64,000 nucleotides of DNA from Kordiimonas laminariae (GTDB taxonomy: Bacteria > Pseudomonadota > Alphaproteobacteria > Sphingomonadales > Kordiimonadaceae). Shown here piece after piece: positions 38,682-47,298 of this stretch. The position numbers and the translations under genes are program-made. Under the pieces are notes generated by a model. It was not told the origin of the DNA. It did not search any database and worked only from the letters and a program-made list of their open reading frames with translations. Every line of letters starts with the position of its first letter. The first letter of the stretch is position 1. The stretch lies in the NCBI RefSeq assembly GCF_023008165.1, contig NZ_JAKQZA010000003.1, forward strand, positions 1-64,000. Direction: 5' to 3'.

Positions 38682-39977
38682 CTAGTTTAGACCGGGCGCT
38701 CTTGGAATATTCAGGTAACGGTCCCGAAGTTTGGTCTGTCGTGATACAAGCGGAATTTCCTCTCCCGCGATAAAGACAGTATCCGGGCTTGTCATCAACT
38801 CAAGTGGATCACCATTCCACACCACAACATCAGCATCTTTACCTGTAGTCATCGTACCGTAGGTAGCGCTAACACCGAAGATTTCAGCAGGGTTTACAGT
38901 CATCGCATCAACGGCAGCTTCCCAAGGAAGTCCCATGGCTACAGCGTTACCGGCAGCCTGTGGCAGCAGGCGTGTATTTGATGTATCAACTGGTGAAAAG
39001 GCAATTTTCACGCCCGCTGCATTCAAGCGAGCAGCATTAGCCCCCGTGGAAGCCAGCATGTCAAAACGAGACGGCAAGTTATCATGTGGATTTAGAACTA
39101 CAGGGATACTGGCTGCAGCAAGCTTATCAGCTACCATCCAAGCTTCGCGAGCACCCATTACAATCACCTTGAAACCAAACATTTCCTTAAGCGCAATTGC
39201 CTGTTCAATGTCAGTTACCCGGTGTGCATAAACAACAAGGGATGTATCACCAGCAAAGAGAGCAGCTAGATTCTTTTCAGCTACGCTTTTCTCTTTGGGC
39301 TTTTTATCCTTCTTGTCATCGCCTTCCTTATCTTCTTTTTCTGCTTCATCCTTTGGCTTGGCATCTTTCAATTTCTTGATAATTGCCGGCCAGAGAACAG
39401 AACGGCTGCCACCATTTGAACGGGCAGAGCCTTCATCAGCATCCAAATAAATCATCGCCTGGTTTTTGATGATCATTTCACCTGGTGTATCACCAGCTAG
39501 ACGAATAACAGCGCCTGTGCCAACCCACTGGTCTTTCGCACTGCTGAAGTGAGAAAGCGCGTGGGTTACCCCTTCAATACGTGTAATTTCAACACGTGTG
39601 TTGCGAGGGTTCAGGCCGTATTTGACATCAAGAGCGATACCGTCTTTCGCCTTCGCGGCAGACGCATCACTGTTATCTGCCCATGAGCCAACTTCACCCA
39701 ATCCGATAGAACCCGATGCAGCCATAAAACCGGTGGTTACCCATTTACCTGAAGCATCAACTGTACGGTAACCTAATGGCACATCACCACCAGAAGCCAC
39801 TGAAACAATCTTTCCGTCAGACATAAGGATGGTTGCGTTTTCCACCTTGCCTTTACCGCCATTTGTATAAGCTGTACCGCCTGTGATAGCGATATCTTCA
39901 GCGGAAACTGCGGTGAGAGCCGTGCTGGAGAGCGCAATCGCTGCTGCAGCACCAATGAGAGATTTCATCATCTTCAT
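38682..39977 (-). CDS. Amidohydrolase-family protein lacking the metal motif
   Basis: 431 residues with a signal peptide (about 1-26). The fold is that of the amidohydrolase superfamily (terminal GKDADVVVWNGDPLELM), but the N-terminal HxH after the first barrel strand is gone: WVTTGFMAASGSIG stands where the upstream paralogue has WVTPGIIDVHSHLG. Other His ligands are not clear either. A Lys/Asp/Glu-rich low-complexity insert lies around residues 200-235. The gene overlaps the paralogue by 4 bp (ATGA), so the two are made together and may form a heteromer in which this subunit is non-catalytic. Confidence 0.85.
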   Translation of the reverse strand: MKMMKSLIGAAAAIALSSTALTAVSAEDIAITGGTAYTNGGKGKVENATILMSDGKIVSVASGGDVPLGYRTVDASGKWVTTGFMAASGSIGLGEVGSWADNSDASAAKAKDGIALDVKYGLNPRNTRVEITRIEGVTHALSHFSSAKDQWVGTGAVIRLAGDTPGEMIIKNQAMIYLDADEGSARSNGGSRSVLWPAIIKKLKDAKPKDEAEKEDKEGDDKKDKKPKEKSVAEKNLAALFAGDTSLVVYAHRVTDIEQAIALKEMFGFKVIVMGAREAWMVADKLAAASIPVVLNPHDNLPSRFDMLASTGANAARLNAAGVKIAFSPVDTSNTRLLPQAAGNAVAMGLPWEAAVDAMTVNPAEIFGVSATYGTMTTGKDADVVVWNGDPLELMTSPDTVFIAGEEIPLVSRQTKLRDRYLNIPRAPGLN

Positions 39978-41416
39978 TTCACGTCTCCTTCACCAGGCAT
40001 ACCCAGTTCAAAATCAGATACTCGGCGTTTGGAAGCATCACTGCGATCATGCACAACAGCACCATCTACAAATGTGATATCTGCCTTCGCATAAACGCTG
40101 AATGGATCAGCAGACCAAAGAACAACATCCGCATTTTTACCAACTTCAAGCGTACCAGTAACATTATCAATACCAAGCGACTTAGCAGGGTTTAAAGACA
40201 GCCACTGCCATGCATCAGCTTTCGAAATATTCAGACCAACCTTATTACCATCAGCCAGCGCCTTTGCAGCTTCTTGGTTCAGGCGCTGAATACCGCCAGC
40301 ATCATCAGAGTGAACAATAGCGCAAGCACCTGCTTTGTGCATGAAAGGAATATTTTCACGGATGCCGTCGTATGCTTCCATTTTGAAGCCGTACCAATCA
40401 GCCCACAAGGCACCGCAAACATTGTTTTCTGCTAAACGGTCTGCAATTTTATAAGCTTCAACACCATGCTGGAAACTGGCGATCTGATAATTAAACTCTT
40501 TCATCAGATCAAGCATCGTACCCATATCGTCAGCTCGGTAGCAGTGCATATGCACTTTAATTTCACCGTCGAGTACACCTACAAGTGTTTCCATACGGTG
40601 ATCACGCTTCGGCGGTAACACATCTTTACCAGCCTTATAATCACGCTCATACTTTTCCCATTCGCGCTGATAAGCCTGTGCGTCAGACCATGCCTGACGG
40701 TAACCGTGCACGTTACCCATCCGAGTTGATGGGCGTTTGCTTACAGGGTTATTGCCGCGACCATAAACACGCTTCGGGTTTTCACCGCATGCCATCTTCA
40801 GGCCATATGGAGCACCCGGGAATTTCATGTCCTGTGCAACACGGCCCGGTACATTCTTGAGGGTTACTGAGCGACCACCAATAAGGTTTGCCGACCCCGG
40901 TAGAATTTGCAGCGCTGTTACACCACCTGCTGCTGCCCGGCCAAAACCCGGGTCCTGCGGCCAAACACTGTGTTCGGCCCAAACACCTGCAGTTACTGGC
41001 TCACCGATTTCATTTCCATCAGAATGCGAGCCTGTACCCGGGCTTGGGTACACACCAAGGTGGCTGTGTACATCGATAATACCCGGCGTTACCCAGCGGC
41101 CATTCGCTTCAATAACACGTGCACCAGTTGGTGCTTCCACAGAGGCACCGATAGCCTTAACTTTACCGTTTTCCAGCAGGATTGAGCCCCCCTCAATCAT
41201 GCCGCCTTTACCGTCAAGAATATTCGCGCCTGTAATCAACGTAGTTTCAGATGGTAGTGGTGTATAACTGGATGGATATGGATCTTTGTTGATTTCAACA
41301 AAAGCACCCTGTTCGGTGGTGCCTTCCGGGCCGCATGCTGCAAGCACTGTCCCAAGCACAAGCATGCTAGCCGCAGAACGAGCAATAACGCCCATTCGAA
41401 CTTTATAATTTTTCAT
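39974..41416 (-). CDS. Amidohydrolase-family lipoprotein (catalytic paralogue)
   Basis: 480 residues from ATG 41416, preceded by AGGGAGA; the frame continues to 41470 but the added residues precede the signal. A lipobox LGTVLAAC marks a lipoprotein signal (Cys at about residue 29). Metal motifs are present: IDVHSHLG (HxH), HMHCYRAD, FQHGVEAYK and IVHSDDAGG. The C-terminus has VGKNADVVLWSADPF. It lies in an operon with the metal-less paralogue that follows it. The substrate is not evident; periplasmic relatives often act on peptides or cyclic amides. Confidence 0.9.
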   Translation of the reverse strand: MKNYKVRMGVIARSAASMLVLGTVLAACGPEGTTEQGAFVEINKDPYPSSYTPLPSETTLITGANILDGKGGMIEGGSILLENGKVKAIGASVEAPTGARVIEANGRWVTPGIIDVHSHLGVYPSPGTGSHSDGNEIGEPVTAGVWAEHSVWPQDPGFGRAAAGGVTALQILPGSANLIGGRSVTLKNVPGRVAQDMKFPGAPYGLKMACGENPKRVYGRGNNPVSKRPSTRMGNVHGYRQAWSDAQAYQREWEKYERDYKAGKDVLPPKRDHRMETLVGVLDGEIKVHMHCYRADDMGTMLDLMKEFNYQIASFQHGVEAYKIADRLAENNVCGALWADWYGFKMEAYDGIRENIPFMHKAGACAIVHSDDAGGIQRLNQEAAKALADGNKVGLNISKADAWQWLSLNPAKSLGIDNVTGTLEVGKNADVVLWSADPFSVYAKADITFVDGAVVHDRSDASKRRVSDFELGMPGEGDVK

Positions 41417-41530
41417 GTTGGTCTCCCTATGTCTGCCATGTGTCTGACAGATCAGGCGAAACCCTATCAAGCAAAACAGTATGTGTCACTATAGCACTGG
41501 TACAACTTACGTTTATCTAAGTATAAAAAA

Positions 41531-41552
41531 ACGGCGAGGAAACCCTCGCCGT
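41531..41552 (-). terminator. Rho-independent terminator of the POT gene
   Basis: ACGGCGAGG and CCTCGCCGT form a 9-bp stem around AAAC; on the minus strand it is followed by TTTTTTT. It lies 30 bp after the transporter stop. Confidence 0.88.
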
Positions 41553-41581
41553 CCTTCACACATTTAGCTGTGTTTCTTTTT

Positions 41582-43126
41582 TTAGTGAACGCCGTGCATC
41601 CATTTGCGTAGCAGCGGTGTCAGGATAAAGAGAACCACACCAATACCAATCGCAAGAAGTCCCACAGAGTGGAACAGATCAATTGTTGCTGGAACGCTTA
41701 GCTCACCAGAGCCAGAACCATGGCCTTCAGCACCTGTCAGGCTTGAAAGGAAACCAGCTACGAAGTTCGCAAATGCTGTGAACAGGAACCACATACCCAT
41801 CATCATACCAACAAGGCGGGCTACAGAAAGCTTTGTGATCATAGAAAGACCAACAGGGCTCAAGCACAGCTCAGCAAGTGTCATGAAGAGATAGATTACA
41901 AATAACCAGAAGAAGCTCTTACCAGGGCCATCAGTTAGACCAAGGCCGTATGAGAATAAAAGGTACCCAATACCAACAAGCAGCATCGCAATACCAAACT
42001 TCGCTGGTGTTGAAGGCTCTAGGCCTCTCTTCGAAAGCTTTACCCACATCCAGGCAAATACCGGTGCGAAAAGAACAATGAATAGCGGGTTCATCGTCTG
42101 AACTTGTGCTGCTGTCAGCGTAAACAAGCCAAGGTCACGATTAAACTGCTGATCAGCAAGAAGTGTCAGGCTCGAGCCTTGCTGTTCAAACAGTGCCCAG
42201 AACACCACCTGGAATACGATAAGGATAGAAGCAACAAACAAACGCTCACGTTCTTCCTTTGTACATTTCATAAAGCCGTATGCTACCACAATCAGCAACA
42301 TCAAGCCTCCAGTACCACCAAGTAGGGTACCAACAAGTGTTTGGTGCTGAACCAGCCACCACATTGCTACAACAGCTACGATACCACCAAGGTAGATCAG
42401 CCACTCTGTGCTCAAACCCGCAAATACAGGCTTCTTCAATTCTTCTTCATTTGGTGGATCCGCACGACCTTCAAGCAAGTGTTGACCTTTCCAGAATACC
42501 ACCAGTCCAGCAAGCATACCAATACCAGCAAGACCAAAGCCGTAGCCCCAACCGTAAGTTTCACCGATACCAGCAACAAGCAGCGTTGCAAGAAGAGACC
42601 CAAGGTTAATACCCATGTAGAAGATAGTGAAACCACCATCACGACGTGGGTCATTCGGCCCATAAAGCGCACCAACAATTGTTGAAATGTTAGCCTTTAG
42701 AAAGCCCACACCTGTGATAATCAAGGCAAGAGAAAGGAAGAAGATTGAAACGTGCAGTTCCGATCTTTCAACCGCGTCTCCGCTCAGGATAGCTTGTGGT
42801 CCTTCAAAGGCGAGCGAGATATGACCTGCTACCAAAAGTATAGCACCGTAAGTCACCGCTTTCCGGCTACCGAGATAACGGTCAGCCAGATAACCACCAA
42901 CAACTGGCAGCATATAAACGAGGCCTGTATAAGCACCATAAATCAGGCTGGCCTCACCAGCTGAAAAAAGAAAATGCTTTGTTAGAAAGAGAATTAAAAG
43001 TGCGCGCATACCGTAGTATGAAAAACGTTCCCACATTTCTGTTAGGAAACAAATACTTAGCCCTATAGGATGTCCTAGTAGCTCCCGTTGCTGCGACCCT
43101 TCGGTCGAACTTTCAACTGTGCTCAC
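41582..43126 (-). CDS. Proton-dependent oligopeptide transporter (POT/PTR2)
   Basis: 514-residue major-facilitator transporter importing di- and tripeptides with protons. The POT hallmark near the N-terminus is LTEMWERFSYYGMRALL, and GGYLADRYLGSRKAVTYG and GFLKANISTIVGALY follow. About 14 hydrophobic segments. The start is GTG 43126 with AAGGGG upstream. It lies beside several peptidases (S9 at 45.3 kb, M56-M23, the gluzincin), so peptide nutrition is a plausible theme. It has its own terminator and faces the BlaI gene across a 345-bp gap. Confidence 0.95.
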   Translation of the reverse strand: MSTVESSTEGSQQRELLGHPIGLSICFLTEMWERFSYYGMRALLILFLTKHFLFSAGEASLIYGAYTGLVYMLPVVGGYLADRYLGSRKAVTYGAILLVAGHISLAFEGPQAILSGDAVERSELHVSIFFLSLALIITGVGFLKANISTIVGALYGPNDPRRDGGFTIFYMGINLGSLLATLLVAGIGETYGWGYGFGLAGIGMLAGLVVFWKGQHLLEGRADPPNEEELKKPVFAGLSTEWLIYLGGIVAVVAMWWLVQHQTLVGTLLGGTGGLMLLIVVAYGFMKCTKEERERLFVASILIVFQVVFWALFEQQGSSLTLLADQQFNRDLGLFTLTAAQVQTMNPLFIVLFAPVFAWMWVKLSKRGLEPSTPAKFGIAMLLVGIGYLLFSYGLGLTDGPGKSFFWLFVIYLFMTLAELCLSPVGLSMITKLSVARLVGMMMGMWFLFTAFANFVAGFLSSLTGAEGHGSGSGELSVPATIDLFHSVGLLAIGIGVVLFILTPLLRKWMHGVH

Positions 43127-43471
43127 AAACTTACCCCTTGATTATTGATCTGTATTTCTGCGTCTTTCTGCGCAGATAACTCCCATGGCTCTTTGCCTTT
43201 AAAAAGAGCGCCCGCCACATTTAAGAACATAAAACTGTAAGATTCAGAAGGAAAAAACGATTAATTTTCAGAAAAAATGGCTCAAAGCCTTGAAAAAGCA
43301 CTCGTTTACTCCACTGCTCTTCATTCTGATTTCACTCCTATAAGATTTACAACTGTTCAGAAAACCACATGAATCAGTATATCTAATGCCCACATTTACT
43401 TTCTTTTCATTCGTGCCTTGACTCAATGTGACATTTGTCACATATTTGCGACAAATGAATGAGAGGTCATT
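43127..43471. other. 345-bp intergenic region between POT and BlaI genes
   Basis: Divergent control region. The left part (43127-43260) holds the transporter leader. No coding signal or strong hairpin is seen in 43200-43420. The right end carries the TGTGA/TCACA dyads described separately. Confidence 0.6.
43427..43457. promoter_or_regulatory. Overlapping dyads before the BlaI-type gene
   Basis: TGTGACATTTGTCACA (43427-43442) is a perfect dyad and fits the Crp consensus TGTGA-N6-TCACA. A second inverted repeat CATTTGTC/GACAAATG (43432-43439 with 43450-43457) overlaps it. The dyads end 15 bp before the BlaI ATG, so a bound protein would overlap the promoter or ribosome site. BlaI autoregulation or Crp control are both possible; the sequence alone does not choose. 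Confidence 0.6.
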
Positions 43472-43846
43472 ATGAAAATTTCCCCAAGTGAACTTCCGCT
43501 CCTTAAAGCGCTTTGGAGTAAGGGCGAATTGAGTGCACGTGAAATTCATGAGCAAGTTAGCGTTTCAAAGAGCTGGAGTTTTTCAACCACCCGTAAAACA
43601 CTAGAGCGCATGGTCGGCAAAGATATGGTCACCATGAGGGAATTCCACGGTGTGCGGGTTTATACAGCACAAGTGGAAAAAGTATCCACACTCGCCAGCA
43701 TGACCCGTGATTTCATCAGCCGTGTTCTTGAGGTAAAAGGCCCCCTTCCTGGTTCCATGTTCACTGGCAGTGAGATCCTCGAGCCAGATGAAATCAAAGA
43801 ACTTGAAAAACTTATGAAAGACTTTGACGAAGGCGAGCGTTCATAA
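43472..43846 (+). CDS. BlaI/MecI/CopY-family repressor
   Basis: 124-residue winged-helix repressor of the BlaI type: ISPSELPLLKALWSKGELSAREI at the N-terminus, a wing with TTRKTLERMVGKDMV, and a C-terminal dimerisation helix. In known systems BlaI-like repressors are inactivated by proteolysis triggered by a BlaR1-type M56 protease. The next gene encodes exactly such a protease, and its ATG overlaps this stop (TAATG). The dyads upstream suggest self-control. Confidence 0.92.
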   Translation: MKISPSELPLLKALWSKGELSAREIHEQVSVSKSWSFSTTRKTLERMVGKDMVTMREFHGVRVYTAQVEKVSTLASMTRDFISRVLEVKGPLPGSMFTGSEILEPDEIKELEKLMKDFDEGERS

Positions 43847-45180
43847 TGTCAGCGCTTTTGTTTCATATCATTTGGGCGGCTGTTCTGCTTGTTATGCACC
43901 GATTGCTCGGTCGGCAGGTAGCAAACCTACGCAAAAACCCCAATCTGGTACTTTTTTTAATCGCACTATCGTTCGCCCCGTATCTAGGGATACTTTTCCC
44001 AACAACGGTACCAATGCTTCCCACCAATATCTGGCTGCCAAGCCTTGATGATATTTCGAACACCACCAACTTTAATGCAGTAGTAAGCTTGCCAACCTCT
44101 GAAAGTACTGTGATAGATATTTTTCAGTTGGTTATCGCAGCAGGTTGCATCATCAGCCTTATCCGATTTGGCTATAGTTACGTTAAACTCGCCCGAATTG
44201 CCCACTTTGCAAAAACATCTGATACAGCAGAAGACATACGTATTTCTGAAAGAAACATACCGCCATATGCCTTTGGCTGGCCAACACGAGCAGTTATTTT
44301 TCCTAAAGATCTTTTAGAAACAACAACGAAAGAACAACAGGCTCTTATTATCCGGCATGAGCAAATGCACATCCGGAAAAAAGACCCCGAGATAGCGACA
44401 GCCCTTGCGTTATTATCAGCCCTCTTCTGGTTCAATCCATTCTTAAAGAAGTTGATTGTAGCGTGGCATAATGCCTGTGAAATCAGAGCGGATAATTTCG
44501 CCCTGAAACGGGCTACAAAAAAAATGCGCAAAGCTTATGCAGAAGCACTGCTTTCAGCTTTGCGCAAGCCAGCAGGAATGGCACTGCAATGCCCTCCTGC
44601 TTCCTTCTCAAATCACAACTTGTGGAGTAACAAAATGAGAATTGAGACTATTATGAAAGGGATAGGCCCATCTCGCAAGCCAAAACGCGATAAAGCCATC
44701 CTCCTAGCTTTCCTCTTGGGAGTTCTAGGGGGTTCAGTAACACTGGCAAGCACAGCGCATGCTATTGGACAAATCAATCTTCCCTTCAGAAATGAACTGG
44801 CACCTATTGTAGATGGTTGCAAATCTCAAGCCTATGAAGCAATGCGTGAAGGCAGGGTTCATAAGGGAATTGATATGGCAGCCCCAATTGGCACACCTAT
44901 CTTTGCCCCAGCCAATTCCTACGTTGTGGCAGCAACAGATGTTTACCAAAACAATCCGAAATGGGGCAAAGTGGTAGTGCTTCAATCAACCAGCGGCATC
45001 ACAACAGTTTTTGCGCACCTAGATAGCTATGCTGTATCTGTTGGCGACAGAATAGAAGAAGGCGATGTCGTTGCATTCGTAGGCAATACCGGCCAGTCAA
45101 CAGGGCCACATGTGCATATTGAAACCTATAAGAATGAAAAACGGGAAGACCCCGGGAAAATATGGCCCAGCCTGAAATAA
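43846..45180 (+). CDS. BlaR1-like M56 protease fused to an M23 endopeptidase
   Basis: 444-residue membrane protein. Residues 1-280 match the BlaR1/MecR1 metalloprotease: helices at about 5-20, 33-52 and 88-108, HEQMH (171-175) and E212 in NACEIRAD as third zinc ligand. After another helix (284-303) comes a periplasmic M23 (LytM) domain with all ligands: H339 and D343 in HKGIDMA, H391, and H422/H424 in GPHVHIE. BlaR1 proteins carry a penicillin-binding sensor here; this one carries what looks like an active cell-wall hydrolase. It is coupled to the BlaI gene. Hypothesis: cell-wall state sensed by the M23 domain controls BlaI cleavage. Fusions of this type do appear in automated annotation, but I know of no functional study. 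Confidence 0.9.
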   Translation: MSALLFHIIWAAVLLVMHRLLGRQVANLRKNPNLVLFLIALSFAPYLGILFPTTVPMLPTNIWLPSLDDISNTTNFNAVVSLPTSESTVIDIFQLVIAAGCIISLIRFGYSYVKLARIAHFAKTSDTAEDIRISERNIPPYAFGWPTRAVIFPKDLLETTTKEQQALIIRHEQMHIRKKDPEIATALALLSALFWFNPFLKKLIVAWHNACEIRADNFALKRATKKMRKAYAEALLSALRKPAGMALQCPPASFSNHNLWSNKMRIETIMKGIGPSRKPKRDKAILLAFLLGVLGGSVTLASTAHAIGQINLPFRNELAPIVDGCKSQAYEAMREGRVHKGIDMAAPIGTPIFAPANSYVVAATDVYQNNPKWGKVVVLQSTSGITTVFAHLDSYAVSVGDRIEEGDVVAFVGNTGQSTGPHVHIETYKNEKREDPGKIWPSLK

Positions 45181-45244
45181 CATAAGAATTTCCGGCGACA
45201 ATTAAGGTTATCGCACTCCCTTATATGGTCTGCTGCCGGGATAG

Positions 45245-45276
45245 ATGCCATCTCTCACCCTACTGGGAGGTGGCAT
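45245..45276. terminator. Hairpin between converging M56-M23 and S9 genes
   Basis: ATGCCATCTC pairs with GAGGTGGCAT (one G-U) around a 12-base loop. It lies 64 bp after the plus-strand stop and 3 bp after the minus-strand stop; T-runs are weak. Confidence 0.5.
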
Positions 45277-45279
45277 TGT

Positions 45280-47139
45280 TCAGTCTCGAACATGGTCCTC
45301 AAGAAATTCTTGCAAATACTTCAGATACACAGACCATGCTTGTGGTGTATTCAGCACATGACCAACATCATTAAGAGCGACAAACTCAACCTCTTTCCGC
45401 AAAGACAAAAGCCGACGCGCCATCTTTTGGCTGTGAAGAAACGGCACAACACTATCACTGGTACCGTGCAATAATAGCAGCGGATCTCTTATTAAATTGA
45501 CCTTATGGAGTGGTGATTTCTGGAACAGTGCTTTCTCACTGCTATCACCAACAATAGCAGAGAGGCTAAGGTAACCAAACCGACTTCCCCGGAAATTTTC
45601 TACATAATCATTGAGAGAGGCAATGCCATTAAGACTAATGCCGCAAGCCAGTTTATGACTATCAAACGCTAGCGCCATCATGGCGGCATATCCGCCATAA
45701 GATCCCCCCATTATGCAAAGCCTATCACCACTCGCATAACCACTTGAGATTACCCAATCAATGGCCGAGGATATATCGCGCTGCATGGTGCCTCCCCACT
45801 CTCCATACCCTGCTTTCCTCCAAGCTTCCCCATATCCTGTAGAACCTCTGAAATTCGGTTGTACCACCGTGAAGCCCATGGCAACCAATAGAGACACTTG
45901 CGGATCAAATGCGCGCACTGCCCGGCTTTGAGGACCCCCGTGTAAATATAGAATTGCTTTCCCTTTGTCGCCGCCTTTGGGCGAGGATATCAATGTATGC
46001 ATAAGCTTTCTTTTCGCTACCGGAATGAAAGCGCTTTCTGTTCGAACCATCGGCAGCAAGCTATACTTATGCTCAGGTAAAAGCATTGCTTCTTTCTTTG
46101 CTGTTTTATAAAGCACATAAGATGGGGGACGGTGACTATAGTCCACCATAAAAAGTTTCACCCTGCCGTCCCTACTACTGGAAAGGAAAGAAATATTGTC
46201 CTCTCCAATCTTATTCGCAACAAATTGAAGTTCCTCTTTAAAACCTTTTTGCCATACAAAGGCCTCCCGACCTTCTGCATAGAAAACTGCCCCAAAAACA
46301 ACGTCAGCACCGGGATGTATGAGAGCAGAAGCAATATCATATCCTCGATGCCCAGCCAGCCGATCTATAAAATCACCGCTATTAATATCCAGCCGCCAAA
46401 GAGCCTTTTTGTCACTGGCATGCGCTGAAAGTGTAAGTGCTGTCGCACCACCTGTTTCAACCGAAAGAACCGCAGGCGGCGTGCCCATAATGTAATCGTG
46501 CTCTGAGATAACCTTCCAACTACCAGCTACGTCAGGCCCTAGAAGGATATGGTTATTGCCCTGAAAGCCTTCCCCAAGTTTTACTTCCCCTTCAGGAGAA
46601 GCCCACCAGCGGATAACCGGCGCCCACGCACTGATAATCTTCGTCGAAACACCTCTCACTGCATCCACTCGGTACACAGCTGGGTAACCCTTAACTTTTG
46701 GGTCTTCCCACTGCATTAAAATATTGGTCGGATCATCTGGGATCGCACTCAAAAGCACCGGAGGTAGCTCATTAGGCCTTGGTCCCCCGTTTTCTATAAG
46801 CGGCTTTAAACGCTTAATATGAGCATCATAAAGAACAAGGCCACCTTCTTTAAGCGACAATAAAAGACGGCCATCACCGACCCAGGCGGTCCAAAGAACT
46901 TGTGATCGTTGGTACGGGAGCTTCTCCCTATTCGAAAACCCCTTTTCCCAACGCCAAACAGAAAGCTGAGCTTGCTTCGTTTCTCTTGTATAAGCTGAAA
47001 TGAAATGGCCATCCTCTGACAGCATAGGTTCCGCTATTAGCGGATTATCCGACAGTTGCTGGATAAGTGCTTCGTCAGCCACTGCATAGTATGACGGCAC
47101 AAACAAAGCTATAATCAGAATAAACAGCAAATTTCTCAT
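45280..47139 (-). CDS. Exported S9-family prolyl-oligopeptidase-like peptidase
   Basis: 619 residues from ATG 47139 (GGGA six bases upstream); ATG 47151 is an alternative. A signal peptide ends near VADEA. The N-terminal half is a propeller-like region and the C-terminal third an alpha/beta hydrolase with GGSYGGYAAM (Ser nucleophile), HGTSDSVVP (Asp) and NDVGHVLN (His), typical of acylaminoacyl/dipeptidyl peptidases. HGGPQSRAVRAFDP precedes. It should trim peptides in the periplasm or outside. With the POT transporter it fits peptide use. Confidence 0.92.
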   Translation of the reverse strand: MRNLLFILIIALFVPSYYAVADEALIQQLSDNPLIAEPMLSEDGHFISAYTRETKQAQLSVWRWEKGFSNREKLPYQRSQVLWTAWVGDGRLLLSLKEGGLVLYDAHIKRLKPLIENGGPRPNELPPVLLSAIPDDPTNILMQWEDPKVKGYPAVYRVDAVRGVSTKIISAWAPVIRWWASPEGEVKLGEGFQGNNHILLGPDVAGSWKVISEHDYIMGTPPAVLSVETGGATALTLSAHASDKKALWRLDINSGDFIDRLAGHRGYDIASALIHPGADVVFGAVFYAEGREAFVWQKGFKEELQFVANKIGEDNISFLSSSRDGRVKLFMVDYSHRPPSYVLYKTAKKEAMLLPEHKYSLLPMVRTESAFIPVAKRKLMHTLISSPKGGDKGKAILYLHGGPQSRAVRAFDPQVSLLVAMGFTVVQPNFRGSTGYGEAWRKAGYGEWGGTMQRDISSAIDWVISSGYASGDRLCIMGGSYGGYAAMMALAFDSHKLACGISLNGIASLNDYVENFRGSRFGYLSLSAIVGDSSEKALFQKSPLHKVNLIRDPLLLLHGTSDSVVPFLHSQKMARRLLSLRKEVEFVALNDVGHVLNTPQAWSVYLKYLQEFLEDHVRD

Positions 47140-47298
47140 GAATATTCCCATGCATTATTCATGCAAGTATCTGGGCAAAAGGTCAATTTCCACTTAATGC
47201 CGCTACGGCCTTCTATAACATCCCGGATAGGTATCAGATTTACTTGCCATAAAACCTAATTGCGCCAAATAATAACTCAAGGATAACGGGACAATATC

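Noticed and set aside
43268-43555. 95-codon minus-strand reading frame across the BlaI start
   Set aside because: It lies over the BlaI gene and its dyads, has no recognisable domain and no ribosome site; the plus-strand BlaI frame explains the coding signal.
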